The notes under the pieces are model-generated. The model worked only from the letters and a program-made list of their open reading frames with translations. It had not been told where the DNA came from and made no database searches. A stretch of DNA of 64,000 bases from an uncultured Eubacteriales bacterium (GTDB lineage Bacteria > Bacillota > Clostridia > Oscillospirales > Oscillospiraceae): assembly GCA_959602365.1 (NCBI GenBank), contig CAUGSS010000002.1, positions 61,535 through 125,534 of the forward strand, given 5' to 3'. The position numbers and the translations under genes were made by a program. Below are positions 24,201 to 32,609 of the stretch, piece by piece (position 1 is the first letter of the stretch; each line of letters opens with the position of its first letter).

Positions 24201-25052
24201 TTGTTTAAAATCGTTCGTAAAGAAGTGCTGAACCCCAATGTCACGCTGATGGAGATTGAAGCTCCCTTTGTGGCAAAAAAGGTGAAGGCGGGCCAGTTCA
24301 TCATTCTCCGGATTGATGAATATGGTGAGCGCCTGCCTCTGACCGTCGCCGGCTATGACCGGGAGAAGGGAACGGTCACCATTATCTTCCAGCTGGTGGG
24401 CATGACCACCAAAGCCCTGGCCACCCTGAATGAGGGCGACTATCTGAAGGACTTTGTCGGCCCCCTGGGCAAGCCCACCGATGTGGAGGGCAAAAAGCGG
24501 GTCGCCGTGGTAGGCGGCGGCGTGGGCTGCGCCATTGCGTATCCCGTGGCCAAGGCCATGCATGAGGCCGGCGCCGTAGTGGACGGCATCATGGGTTTCC
24601 GCAGCAAGGACATCGTCATCCTGGAGAAGGAGTTCAACGAGGCCTGCGATAACTTCTATATGATGACCGATGACGGCAGCTATGGCGAGAAGGGCTTTGT
24701 CACCGTCAAGCTGCAGGAGCTGCTGGAGAGCGGCATCCAGTACGACGAGGTCATCGCCATCGGCCCCGTGCCCATGATGAAATTCGTCTGCAAGACCACC
24801 GAGCCCTATGGGGTCAAGACCATCGTCAGCCTGAACCCCATTATGATCGACGGCACCGGCATGTGCGGCGGCTGCCGGGTCACTGTGGGCGGAGAGACCA
24901 AGTTCGCCTGTGTGGACGGCCCTGAGTTCGACGGCCATCAGGTGGATTTTGCCGAGCTGATGAATCGCAATTCTGCTTACCGGGATCAGGAGCAGGAAGA
25001 GATGTCCCATATGTGCCGCTTTGAGAAGCTGGCCCAGGACCTGATCAAGTGA
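24201..25052 (+). CDS. nfnA: NADH-dependent ferredoxin:NADP+ oxidoreductase subunit NfnA
   Basis: 283 residues from TTG 24201 (MFKIVRKEVLNPN), chosen because CAGGAGTGAGACTT precedes it and the family N-terminus starts here. It has an FAD-binding ferredoxin-reductase fold (AGQFIILRIDEYGERLPLTV), a nucleotide-binding VVGGGVGCAIAYP segment and a C-terminal 2Fe-2S site. The ligands are Asp217 plus Cys222, Cys225 and Cys237; the Asp in place of a fourth Cys is a known mark of NfnA. It is a subunit of the flavin-based electron-bifurcating transhydrogenase, which couples NADH and reduced ferredoxin oxidation to 2 NADP+ reduction. nfnB follows after 14 nt. A Rex-type site and promoter lie upstream. 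Confidence 0.93.
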   Translation: MFKIVRKEVLNPNVTLMEIEAPFVAKKVKAGQFIILRIDEYGERLPLTVAGYDREKGTVTIIFQLVGMTTKALATLNEGDYLKDFVGPLGKPTDVEGKKRVAVVGGGVGCAIAYPVAKAMHEAGAVVDGIMGFRSKDIVILEKEFNEACDNFYMMTDDGSYGEKGFVTVKLQELLESGIQYDEVIAIGPVPMMKFVCKTTEPYGVKTIVSLNPIMIDGTGMCGGCRVTVGGETKFACVDGPEFDGHQVDFAELMNRNSAYRDQEQEEMSHMCRFEKLAQDLIK

Positions 25053-25066
25053 GGAGGATTTGAATC

Positions 25067-26470
25067 ATGGCAGAAGTCAGAAAGCCCAACATGGATCCCA
25101 AGAAGGCTCCCATGCCCGCGCAGGATCCCAACGTCCGCAATAAGAATTTCCTGGAAGTGTGCACCGGTTACTCCGCCGAGACGGCCATGACCGAGGCCAC
25201 CCGCTGCCTGCACTGCAAGCACCGCCCCTGCGTGTCCGGCTGCCCCGTCAATGTGCAGATCCCCGAGTTTATTGCCAAGGTGGCCGAGGGCGACTTCAAG
25301 GGCGCCTATGAGGTCATCAACGGCACCAACGCCCTGCCCGCCATCAGCGGCCGTGTGTGTCCCCAGGAGAGCCAGTGTGAGCAGAAGTGCGTCCGGGGCA
25401 TCAAGGGTGAGCCGGTGGGCATCGGCCGCCTGGAGCGCTTCGTGGCCGACTGGTACCGGGAGAACGTGGTAGAGAAGCCCGTCAAGCCCGAGTCCAACGG
25501 CAAGAAGGTAGCCGTGGTCGGTTCCGGCCCTGCCGGTCTGACCTGCGCCAGCGACCTGGCCAAGCTGGGCTATCAGGTCACCATTTTTGAGGCGTTCCAC
25601 ACCGCCGGCGGCGTGCTGGTCTACGGCATCCCCGAGTTCCGCCTGCCCAAGGCCATCGTCAAGAGCGAGGTGGATAAGCTCCAGGCTTTGGGCGTGGAGA
25701 TCATGACCGACATGGTCATCGGCAAGGTGCTCAGCATTGACGAGCTCTTTGAGATGGGCTATCAGGCTGTTTTTATCGGCTCCGGCGCCGGGCTGCCCAT
25801 GTTTATGAATATTCCCGGCGAGGGCCTTGCCGGCGTGTTCTCCGCCAATGAGTATCTGACCCGTACCAACCTGATGAAGGCCTATCTGCCCGACTATGAC
25901 ACCCCCATCCTGAAGAGCAAGGCCGTGGCCGTGGTGGGCGGCGGCAATGTGGCCATGGACGCCTGCCGCTGCGCCAAGCGTCTGGGCGCCGAGAATGTTT
26001 ACATTGTCTACCGCCGCTCCAGAGAGGAGATGCCCGCCCGCGTGGAAGAGATTGAGCACGCAGAGGAGGAGGGCATCGAGTTCAAGCTGCTGTGCAACCC
26101 GGTGCGCATCCTGGGCGACGAGCACGGCCATGTGGTGGGCATGGAGTGTGTGCGCATGGAGCTGGGTGAGCCTGACGAATCCGGCCGCCGCCGTCCTGTG
26201 GAGGTCCCGGGCAGCAACTTCGTGCTGGACGTGGACACGGTGATCATGAGCTTGGGCACTTCGCCCAACCCGCTGATCCGCTCCACCACCCCCGGCCTGG
26301 AGGCCAACAAGAAGGGCTGCCTGGTGGTGGGCGAGGACACCGTCTCCACCACCCGGGAGGGCGTGTTCGCCGGCGGCGACGCGGTCACCGGTGCGGCCAC
26401 GGTCATTCTGGCCATGGGCGCGGGCAAGAAAGCCGCTGCGGCCATCGACGAGTACCTGTCCAAGAAGTAA
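25067..26470 (+). CDS. nfnB: NADH-dependent ferredoxin:NADP+ oxidoreductase subunit NfnB
   Basis: 467 residues with AGGAGGATTTG before ATG 25067. The N-terminal domain holds two 4Fe-4S clusters: Cys47, 50, 55, 59 and Cys98, Glu101, 104, 108. The glutamate ligand in CPQESQC is a described feature of NfnB. An FAD-binding GSGPAG (152-157) and an NADPH-binding VVGGGNVAMD (~287) follow. The sequence is the glutamate-synthase-small-subunit (GltD) fold. As a lone enzyme it could be annotated as NADPH-dependent glutamate synthase, but adjacency to NfnA makes the bifurcating transhydrogenase far more likely. It carries the bifurcating FAD and supplies NADPH to anabolism. Confidence 0.93.
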   Translation: MAEVRKPNMDPKKAPMPAQDPNVRNKNFLEVCTGYSAETAMTEATRCLHCKHRPCVSGCPVNVQIPEFIAKVAEGDFKGAYEVINGTNALPAISGRVCPQESQCEQKCVRGIKGEPVGIGRLERFVADWYRENVVEKPVKPESNGKKVAVVGSGPAGLTCASDLAKLGYQVTIFEAFHTAGGVLVYGIPEFRLPKAIVKSEVDKLQALGVEIMTDMVIGKVLSIDELFEMGYQAVFIGSGAGLPMFMNIPGEGLAGVFSANEYLTRTNLMKAYLPDYDTPILKSKAVAVVGGGNVAMDACRCAKRLGAENVYIVYRRSREEMPARVEEIEHAEEEGIEFKLLCNPVRILGDEHGHVVGMECVRMELGEPDESGRRRPVEVPGSNFVLDVDTVIMSLGTSPNPLIRSTTPGLEANKKGCLVVGEDTVSTTREGVFAGGDAVTGAATVILAMGAGKKAAAAIDEYLSKK

Positions 26471-26481
26471 TGTGTTTCCAT

Positions 26482-26515
26482 CCGGCGCCCTCTTAGAAAA
26501 GAGGGCGCCGGTTTT
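26482..26515 (+). terminator. Terminator of nfnAB
   Basis: Perfect 13-bp stem (26482-26494 with 26499-26511), AGAA loop, then TTTTCTT. Confidence 0.92.
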
Positions 26516-26539
26516 CTTGAAAAAATTTAAAAATTCCCC

Positions 26540-26567
26540 TTGACGAAACCGTAAAATCTGCTATAAT
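26540..26567 (+). promoter_or_regulatory. Promoter of tRNA-Ser
   Basis: TTGACG (26540-26545), 16-bp spacer, TATAAT (26562-26567). A ~60-nt leader with a small GTAGT/ACTAC hairpin separates it from the tRNA. Confidence 0.8.
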
Positions 26568-26633
26568 AACTAGCGTTGCACAGACGGTTACGCCTTCACG
26601 GGGTGCAATGTAGTAGAACACTACACTTTGGAT

Positions 26634-26724
26634 GCAGAAGTGGCTGAGTGGTCGAAGGCGCACGATTGGAAATCGTGTAGGCGTTGATAGCGTCTCGAGG
26701 GTTCAAATCCCTCCTTCTGCGCCA
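26634..26724 (+). tRNA. tRNA-Ser (anticodon GGA)
   Basis: 91 nt including the encoded CCA. Acceptor GCAGAAG pairs with CTTCTGC. The anticodon stem CACGA/TCGTG encloses TTGGAAA, giving anticodon GGA. A long variable arm (GTAGGCGTTGATAGCGTC region) marks a class II serine tRNA, and GGTTCAAATCC is the T loop. Confidence 0.97.
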
Positions 26725-26725
26725 C

Positions 26726-26763
26726 GACGGAGCAAGCGATGTATCGCTTGCTCCGTCTTTTTT
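26726..26763 (+). terminator. Terminator of tRNA-Ser
   Basis: Perfect 15-bp stem (26726-26740 with 26743-26757), then TTTTTT. Confidence 0.93.
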
Positions 26764-26963
26764 AGTCAGAGCGCCCTCATGCCGCGCCTCCTCCGTTCCA
26801 AACCGCAACCGCTTACGCTGAGCTGTGATTCGGGTCCGCCGCTGCGCGGCGGTTTTGTCCCGTTACGGGGGAGATATCCACTTTAACCGTCCCTTCCACG
26901 TTGTCGCAGACGTCCTATCGTCCGCGGCGTTTTTTTGCATTATGTACGAAAATGCCTGCGATC

Positions 26964-26998
26964 AAAACGGGCCCGGAGCACTGCTCCGGGCCCGTTTT
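26964..26998. terminator. Bidirectional terminator before the lipoprotein gene end
   Basis: Near-perfect palindrome with AAAA on the left and TTTT on the right (26964-26998) sits 8 nt after the stop of the leftward lipoprotein gene. The 200 bp between it and the tRNA terminator show no gene. Confidence 0.85.
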
Positions 26999-27005
26999 AT
27001 AACCG

Positions 27006-28382
27006 TCAATTTTCGTGCCAGCCCAACACTGCGGCATAGGCCAGCTCCAATTCTGTCTCCGGATCAATCAGCAGTCCGTCGCCGGAGCCGTTGTATTCGG
27101 TAATGGATACCTCCAGGCAGTCCTGCCCGTTGGGGGCCTCAATCCAGGAGTAGATGTCCATGATTTGATACAGCGCGTCATTCTGTTCCAGAGAGAAGGA
27201 GAGGGTGATGTAGCTGACTTCGTGAGCGCCCACAGTGAGGGATTGGATGCCGTCGGAGTGCACCTCGCCAATCCCCTCCATCTCCCGGTAGAGATCGGGC
27301 AGGGATTCGGCATAGGCCGCCTCGTCATCGCCGGTGTAGTCCTCATAAAGGGTATAGCTGACCAGTTCCATATCGTTTTCAGCGAAAAAGTAGTAAAAGC
27401 TGACGGCGTTGTCCTCCTGCTGATCCAGCGCCATAAACTGTGGCGTGGTGATCTCACAGCTGTAGCTGTGATCTGAACTGTAGAGGAGATAATTGCCCTC
27501 CGCCGTGCCCGCTTCAGAGTCCGCCCCTTCGTGGGAGGAGTCCTGGCCGCTCTCTCCCGCGGCTTGGTCCCCGTTTTCGGGGGCATCGTCGGCCGGGGAT
27601 CTGCCTTCCAGGGCGGCCTGCCGGAATTCCTCCGGGACAGAGATGGAAACCTCTGTGCCATATCCCTGGTACAGCACCTCGTAGCGGAGGGAGGTGAGGG
27701 TGTATTGGCCGCCGTTTTCGTCGGAAAAGCCGATCCCCATCTCCTCCAGATTGGAGTAATCCAACCGGACGCAGGCGGGCAGCCCGGAATCCTCATAGAC
27801 GCAGAACAGCACGTCGATGACGCTGCCCTCCAGAGAGAAGGACTGGGCGGCGGGGAATCCAATCCATCGCTGAGGGCTGTCATCGGCAATTTCCGTGCCG
27901 GAGTAGACGGTGCAGGGGGTGCCGTACAGAATTTCGGTGGTCTCCTGGGCGGTGTATTCCTGGGACAGGTTCAGAATTGCCGGAGCGCGCAGCAGGGTGA
28001 GAAACGCGTTCTCCATCTCGTCATAGAGATAGGTGTCGTTGTAGCGATAGTAGCTTCCGCTGCTGTCGCCATAGGCCTCCACTTCGATGGAGGTTCCCTC
28101 CTCCAGCAGAGAGGTCATCTGGCCCGACACCAGACAGCCGCCGCCGGCCAGGTCAGCCTGGAGATCCACGGTGCAGCTCTGTTCCAGATCGTCGTATGTG
28201 ACGCCGTCAATGACCGCATCCAGGCCCACCGTGTACTCAACCGTGCAGCAGACGGAACGCTGTGCGGCAAAGGCGTCGGGGACGGCGCTCAGATCCTGGG
28301 TGGAGGTTTTTCCGCATCCGGTCAGAGACGGCAGACAGCAGCAGAAGAGGAACAGGCACAGTGCCCTTCGAATCTGTCTCAT
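27006..28382 (-). CDS. Lipoprotein of unknown function
   Basis: 458 residues from ATG 28382 (MRQIRRALCLFLFCC). The lipobox LTGC puts the lipidated Cys at 23. A longer frame to 28415 is impossible as a start because it lies inside the -10 box. After a short linker, a domain (~35-250) of alternating beta strands (CCTVEYTVGLDAVIDGVTYDDLEQ) recalls DUF6612/LppX-like lipid-carrier or sporulation lipoproteins. A Glu/Asp/Gly-rich linker (~260-295) and a second all-beta domain (~300-455) follow. The protein is very acidic and sits on the outer face of the membrane. It is a single gene with its own promoter. Function not recognised. Confidence 0.7.
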   Translation of the reverse strand: MRQIRRALCLFLFCCCLPSLTGCGKTSTQDLSAVPDAFAAQRSVCCTVEYTVGLDAVIDGVTYDDLEQSCTVDLQADLAGGGCLVSGQMTSLLEEGTSIEVEAYGDSSGSYYRYNDTYLYDEMENAFLTLLRAPAILNLSQEYTAQETTEILYGTPCTVYSGTEIADDSPQRWIGFPAAQSFSLEGSVIDVLFCVYEDSGLPACVRLDYSNLEEMGIGFSDENGGQYTLTSLRYEVLYQGYGTEVSISVPEEFRQAALEGRSPADDAPENGDQAAGESGQDSSHEGADSEAGTAEGNYLLYSSDHSYSCEITTPQFMALDQQEDNAVSFYYFFAENDMELVSYTLYEDYTGDDEAAYAESLPDLYREMEGIGEVHSDGIQSLTVGAHEVSYITLSFSLEQNDALYQIMDIYSWIEAPNGQDCLEVSITEYNGSGDGLLIDPETELELAYAAVLGWHEN

Positions 28383-28413
28383 AAATTTCCCAACCTTTCT
28401 CTCTCTTTTGTCC

Positions 28414-28442
28414 ATTTTACCCTATGTGGCGCCCCGATGCAA
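28414..28442 (-). promoter_or_regulatory. Promoter of the lipoprotein gene
   Basis: On the - strand TTGCAT (28442-28437), 17-bp spacer, TAAAAT (28419-28414). Confidence 0.65.
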
Positions 28443-28472
28443 GGACGGGGGAAAAGAGGCAGGCGGATGAGG

Positions 28473-28501
28473 GTGACAAAGGCCGGTGGATGTGCTACAA
28501 T
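28473..28501 (+). promoter_or_regulatory. Promoter of glmM
   Basis: GTGACA (28473-28478), 17-bp spacer, TACAAT (28496-28501); leader about 140 nt. Confidence 0.55.
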
Positions 28502-28650
28502 ACTGTGGGCTCTGTCGGGACGGGGCGTCTGCGCAGGCGCTTGGCTCCGGCCCGCTTGGAGTCTTTTCGGCGCACCGCCCGTGGGACAGCGGAGCCTGCG
28601 CCAGGGCATGATTGTGTTTACAGGAAACAAATAAGGAGGCCTTTTGAACG

Positions 28651-30000
28651 ATGGGCAGATATTTTGGAACCGACGGCTTCCGGGGTGAGGCCAATGTGGA
28701 CCTCACCGTGGAACACGCTTTCAAAGTGGGGCGTTTTCTGGGATGGTATTATGGCAAAAGGCAGGGCAAACGGGCCCGGGTGGTCATCGGCAAGGACACC
28801 CGCCGCTCCAGCTATATGCTGGAGGACGCCCTGAGCTGCGGGCTGACCGCCTCTGGAGCGGACGTGTTTCTGCTCCATGTGACCACCACCCCCAGCGTGT
28901 CCTATGTGACCCGCACCGAGGACTTTGACTGCGGCGTGATGATTTCCGCCAGCCACAATCCCTATTATGACAACGGCATCAAGCTGATCAACGACCGGGG
29001 CGAGAAAATGGACGAGGCCACCATCGCCGACATAGAGGCCTATCTGGACGGGGAGACCGACGAGGTGCCCTATGCCACCCGGGACGCCCTGGGCCAGACC
29101 TGTGACTATGCCGCCGGGCGCAACCGCTACATCGGCTATCTGATCAGCCTGGCCACCCGCTCCTATCGGGGCAAGCGTATCGGCCTGGACTGCGCCAACG
29201 GCAGCGCCTGGATGATCGCCAAGAACGTGTTCAATGCCCTGGGGGCAAAGACCTATGTGATTCACGACGAGCCCGACGGCCTGAACATCAATCTGGACTG
29301 CGGCTCCACCCACGTCCAGTCCCTGCAGCAGTTTGTGCTGGCCAACCACCTGGACATCGGCTTCGCCTTTGACGGCGACGCGGACCGCTGTATTGCCGTG
29401 GACGAGCAGGGCAATGAGGTCAACGGCGATCTCATCATGTACCTGTGCGCCAGGTATATGAAGGAGCGGGGGACGCTGCGCAATAACACCGTGGTCACCA
29501 CGGTTATGTCCAACTTTGGACTCTATAAGGCGCTGGACGCCGCGGGAATCGACTATGAAAAGACCGCGGTGGGGGATAAGTACGTCTATGAGAACATGGT
29601 GGCCAACAGTCACCGCATCGGCGGAGAGCAGTCCGGCCATATCATCTTCAGCCAGTACGCCTCCACCGGCGACGGCATTCTGACCGCCATCAAGGTGATG
29701 GAGGTGCTGATGGAGAAAAAGATGCCCCTCAGTGAGTTGGTTGCCCCGGTGCGCATCTATCCCCAGGTGCTCCAGAACGTCAAAGTGCGCAGCAAGCCTG
29801 AGGCCCAGAACGACCCGGACGTCCAGGCCGCCGTGGCCGCCGTGGCAGAGGAGCTGGGGGATTCCGGCCGCATTCTGGTGCGGGAGAGCGGCACGGAACC
29901 GGTGATCCGGGTCATGGTGGAGGCGGAGACCCACGAGGCCTGCGAGCACTATGTGAAGAAAGTCATCGACGTCATCCGGGCAAAGGGCCATGTAATCTGA
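28651..30000 (+). CDS. glmM: Phosphoglucosamine mutase
   Basis: 449 residues starting MGRYFGTDGFRGEAN, the GlmM N-terminus, with AAGGAGG upstream. Active-site phosphoserine loop MISASHNP has Ser101; the metal-binding loop is FAFDGDADRC (~238-247), the sugar-binding loop GGEQSGH (~328-334) and the phosphate-binding loop RESGTEPVIRV (~412-422). The enzyme converts glucosamine-6-phosphate to glucosamine-1-phosphate for UDP-GlcNAc and peptidoglycan synthesis in the cytosol. Length is typical. Divergent from the lipoprotein gene and ended by a hairpin. Phosphomannomutase activity is an alternative for the family, but the loop sequences favour GlmM. Confidence 0.95.
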   Translation: MGRYFGTDGFRGEANVDLTVEHAFKVGRFLGWYYGKRQGKRARVVIGKDTRRSSYMLEDALSCGLTASGADVFLLHVTTTPSVSYVTRTEDFDCGVMISASHNPYYDNGIKLINDRGEKMDEATIADIEAYLDGETDEVPYATRDALGQTCDYAAGRNRYIGYLISLATRSYRGKRIGLDCANGSAWMIAKNVFNALGAKTYVIHDEPDGLNINLDCGSTHVQSLQQFVLANHLDIGFAFDGDADRCIAVDEQGNEVNGDLIMYLCARYMKERGTLRNNTVVTTVMSNFGLYKALDAAGIDYEKTAVGDKYVYENMVANSHRIGGEQSGHIIFSQYASTGDGILTAIKVMEVLMEKKMPLSELVAPVRIYPQVLQNVKVRSKPEAQNDPDVQAAVAAVAEELGDSGRILVRESGTEPVIRVMVEAETHEACEHYVKKVIDVIRAKGHVI

Positions 30001-30013
30001 GCCGGAGACGCAG

Positions 30014-30048
30014 AGAAGGGCGCGTTGCTTTGTGCAGCGCGCCCTTCT
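30014..30048. terminator. Hairpin between glmM and the small membrane protein gene
   Basis: 11-bp stem (30014-30024 with 30038-30048) between convergent genes; usable in both directions. Confidence 0.7.
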
Positions 30049-30052
30049 GTTG

Positions 30053-30223
30053 TTACATACCCATCGCGGCAGACAGGTCTTCCACGCAGTTGGCGACCAG
30101 CTTCATGGCGTGCTGGGCCTTCTTCTTCATGGGGTGGCGCTTTTTCGGCATGCAGGCCACGCCGATGGCGGTGCCCACGGCGATGCCCAGCCCCATGCCC
30201 CGCAGAAACTGACTGGTGTGCAT
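30053..30223 (-). CDS. Small membrane-associated protein (YtxH-like)
   Basis: 56 residues from ATG 30223, with AAAGGAGG 9 nt upstream; the longer frame to 30553 crosses the pyrC promoter and is rejected. One hydrophobic segment (FLRGMGLGIAVGTAIGVA, 6-23) is followed by a basic stretch (MPKKRHPMKKKAQHAMK) and a short acidic end. The glycine-zipper helix plus basic tail resembles YtxH-type small proteins, which are often stress- or sporulation-linked, but the match is too short to be sure. Confidence 0.6.
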   Translation of the reverse strand: MHTSQFLRGMGLGIAVGTAIGVACMPKKRHPMKKKAQHAMKLVANCVEDLSAAMGM

Positions 30224-30305
30224 GTTGCATTTCCTCCTTTGCCTGAGTCTGACCATAGCTTGCCCGCTTTGGGGCAAAACATGGGGGTGGAGGCAATTTA
30301 ATTTG

Positions 30306-30334
30306 TTGCTTCTGTATCGGCTTTGCATTATAAT
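30306..30334 (+). promoter_or_regulatory. Promoter of the pyrimidine operon
   Basis: TTGCTT (30306-30311), 17-bp spacer, TATAAT (30329-30334), 43 nt before the pyrC start. No PyrR-type attenuator hairpin is seen in the short leader. Confidence 0.75.
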
Positions 30335-30377
30335 GTAACCGTGAAACATGTGCGAAGTGAGGAGTGGGATCGAATCC

Positions 30378-31664
30378 ATGAAATTACTGATCAAAAACGG
30401 CAATTTGATCGACCCCGTGCTCAAATCTGAGCAGATAACGGATATTTTGATCGAAGACGGGCAGATCGCCGCCATTGGGGAGGCGCTGGAGGACAGCGAG
30501 GCCCAGGTGCTGGAGGCCTCCGGGCTGGCGGTTGCCCCGGGGCTGATCGACATGCATGTCCACTTCCGGGATCCCGGCTATACCTATAAGGAGGATATTC
30601 TCACCGGCGGCGCCGCCGCCGCCCGGGGCGGCTTTACCGCGGTGGCCTGTATGCCCAACACCAAACCGGCCGTTGACAGCCCGGAGATGGTGTCCTATGT
30701 GTTTGAGCGCGCCGCCCAGGGCTGCGGCGTCCATGTGCTGCCCATTGCCGCGGTGTCCATGGGGGAGCGGGGAGAGCAGCTCACCGACGCCAAGGCGCTG
30801 AAGCAGGCCGGGGCGGTGGCCCTCTCCGACGATGGGATGCCGGTGCAGAATGCCAATTTAATGCGGGACGCCCTGATCTGCGCCCACCGGCAGGGGCTGG
30901 TGGTGCTGTCCCACTGCGAGGATGCGGACATGGTGAAGAACTATGCGGTCAATGAAGGGCGGATCTCCCGCCAGCTGGGCATTCCCGGCCGGCCCGCCAT
31001 CGCCGAGGAGATTATGGTCATGCGGGATGCCATGCTGGCCGAGGAGACCCAGACCGCTGTCCACATCTGCCATATCTCCACCGGCCGGGCGGTGGACATC
31101 GTCCGCAAGTACAAGAAGAAGGGCGTGAAGATCACCTGCGAGACCTGCCCCCAGTATTTTACCCTGAACCAGAGCGAGATCCTGAAACAGGGGGCCATGG
31201 CCCGGGTCAACCCGCCCCTGCGCACCACCCGGGACGTGGCGGCGGTGCTGGCGGGGCTGAAGGACGGCACCATCGACTGTATCGTCACCGACCACGCCCC
31301 CCATTCTGAGGAGGAGAAGGCCCGGGGGCTGGAGCAGGCCCCCAGCGGTATGGTGGGCCTTGAGACCTCTCTGGCGGTTTCCCTGACCCAGCTTTACCAC
31401 ACCGGGGAGATGACTCTGCCGGAGATCGTCGCAAAGATGACCATCCAGCCGGCCCGGCTGCTGGGCCTGGAAAAGGGCAGGCTCAGCGTGGGCCGCGCGG
31501 CGGATTTAACCCTCTTTGATCCCGACGAGGAGTGGGTGGTGGACGCATCGCAGTTTGCCTCCAAGGGGAGAAATACCCCGTTTGACGGCTGGAAACTGAA
31601 GGGAAAAGTGAAGTACACCATCGTGGACGGAAAAATGATCTATCAGGACGGAGGACAAGGCTGA
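30378..31664 (+). CDS. pyrC: Dihydroorotase
   Basis: 428 residues from ATG 30378 (MKLLIKNGNLIDP), chosen for GTGAGGAG upstream and the family N-terminus. Zinc ligands are in DMHVHFRDPG (His60, His62), further His in HICHISTG, and catalytic Asp in CIVTDHAPH. This is a class I (PyrC/AllB-like) amidohydrolase that closes carbamoyl aspartate to dihydroorotate in pyrimidine synthesis. It is first of the operon pyrC-pyrF-pyrK-pyrD; its TGA overlaps the ATG of pyrF by one base, so the two are translationally coupled. Confidence 0.95.
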   Translation: MKLLIKNGNLIDPVLKSEQITDILIEDGQIAAIGEALEDSEAQVLEASGLAVAPGLIDMHVHFRDPGYTYKEDILTGGAAAARGGFTAVACMPNTKPAVDSPEMVSYVFERAAQGCGVHVLPIAAVSMGERGEQLTDAKALKQAGAVALSDDGMPVQNANLMRDALICAHRQGLVVLSHCEDADMVKNYAVNEGRISRQLGIPGRPAIAEEIMVMRDAMLAEETQTAVHICHISTGRAVDIVRKYKKKGVKITCETCPQYFTLNQSEILKQGAMARVNPPLRTTRDVAAVLAGLKDGTIDCIVTDHAPHSEEEKARGLEQAPSGMVGLETSLAVSLTQLYHTGEMTLPEIVAKMTIQPARLLGLEKGRLSVGRAADLTLFDPDEEWVVDASQFASKGRNTPFDGWKLKGKVKYTIVDGKMIYQDGGQG

Positions 31665-32587
31665 TGTCGTTTGATTTGCTGCAGACCAAGATTATTGAAA
31701 AACAGAACCCCACCATCGCGGGGCTGGATGCCCGGGTGGAGTATGTGCCCGGGCATATTCGGGAGAAATACATTGCCCAGTACGGCGAGAGCCTCCAGGC
31801 TGCGGCGGAGGCCATCTATGAGTTCAACTGCGGGCTGATCGACGCCCTGTGCGACGTGGTGCCCGCCGTCAAGCCCCAGTCCGCTTACTATGAGAACCTG
31901 GGCTGGCGCGGGATGGAGATGCTGGAGCGCACCATCCGCTATGCCCGGGAGAAGGGCCTCTATGTGGTGGCCGACATCAAGCGGGGGGACATCGGCGCCA
32001 CCGCCACCGCCTACAGCGAGGGCTGGCTGGGCCGCTCCACCGTGGGGGGCAGCAGCCTGCCCGTCTTTGACGCCGACTGCGTCACCCTGAACGGCTACAT
32101 GGGCAGCGACGCCATCACCCCCTTCCTGAAGGACTGCGAGAAGTACGACAAGTGCGTCTTTGCCTTGGTGCGCACCTCCAACAAGTCCGCCGTGGATCTC
32201 CAGGACCAGATGTGCGGCGGGCAGCACATCTACGAGGTCATGGGCGCCCTGACTGAGCAGTGGGCCGGGGATTTTTTGGGCCGGTACGGCTATAACCGGG
32301 TGGGCGCGGTCACCGGCGCCACCTATCCCGAGCAGATCAAGCTGCTGCGCGCCCAGCTGCCCCACACCTTCTTCCTGGTGCCCGGCTACGGCGCCCAGGG
32401 AGGGACGGCTGAGGATGTTCAGTACGCTTTTGACGCCAACGGCCATGGAGCCATTGTCAACTCCTCCCGGGGCATCATGTGCGCCTGGCAGAAGACCGGC
32501 CAAAACGGCCTGGACTACCAGCAGGCCGCCCGGGACGCGGCCCTGGCCATGCAGGAGGACATCTGCCGTTACATCACCATTCGATAA
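31664..32587 (+). CDS. pyrF: Orotidine 5'-phosphate decarboxylase
   Basis: 307 residues. The catalytic tetrad is around VVADIKRGDIGAT (~101-113) with the Lys-Asp pair. The long form (over 300 residues, with IAGLDARVEYVP and PGYGAQGGTAEDV) is the group-2 OMP decarboxylase found in Clostridia and Mycobacteria rather than the ~240-residue form. It forms UMP, the last step of the de novo pathway. One-base overlap with pyrC and 22 nt before pyrK. Confidence 0.95.
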   Translation: MSFDLLQTKIIEKQNPTIAGLDARVEYVPGHIREKYIAQYGESLQAAAEAIYEFNCGLIDALCDVVPAVKPQSAYYENLGWRGMEMLERTIRYAREKGLYVVADIKRGDIGATATAYSEGWLGRSTVGGSSLPVFDADCVTLNGYMGSDAITPFLKDCEKYDKCVFALVRTSNKSAVDLQDQMCGGQHIYEVMGALTEQWAGDFLGRYGYNRVGAVTGATYPEQIKLLRAQLPHTFFLVPGYGAQGGTAEDVQYAFDANGHGAIVNSSRGIMCAWQKTGQNGLDYQQAARDAALAMQEDICRYITIR

Positions 32588-32609
32588 AGAGAAAAGGGAG
32601 GGAGCCTCT

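Noticed and set aside
25067..26470. Glutamate synthase small subunit (GltD)
   Set aside because: Same fold, but the adjacent NfnA, the Glu101 ligand and absence of a large GltB subunit favour NfnB.
26568..26633. A regulatory RNA in the tRNA-Ser leader
   Set aside because: Small hairpins (GTAGT/ACTAC and TTGCAC/GTGCAA) are seen, but nothing beyond a normal processed tRNA leader is supported.
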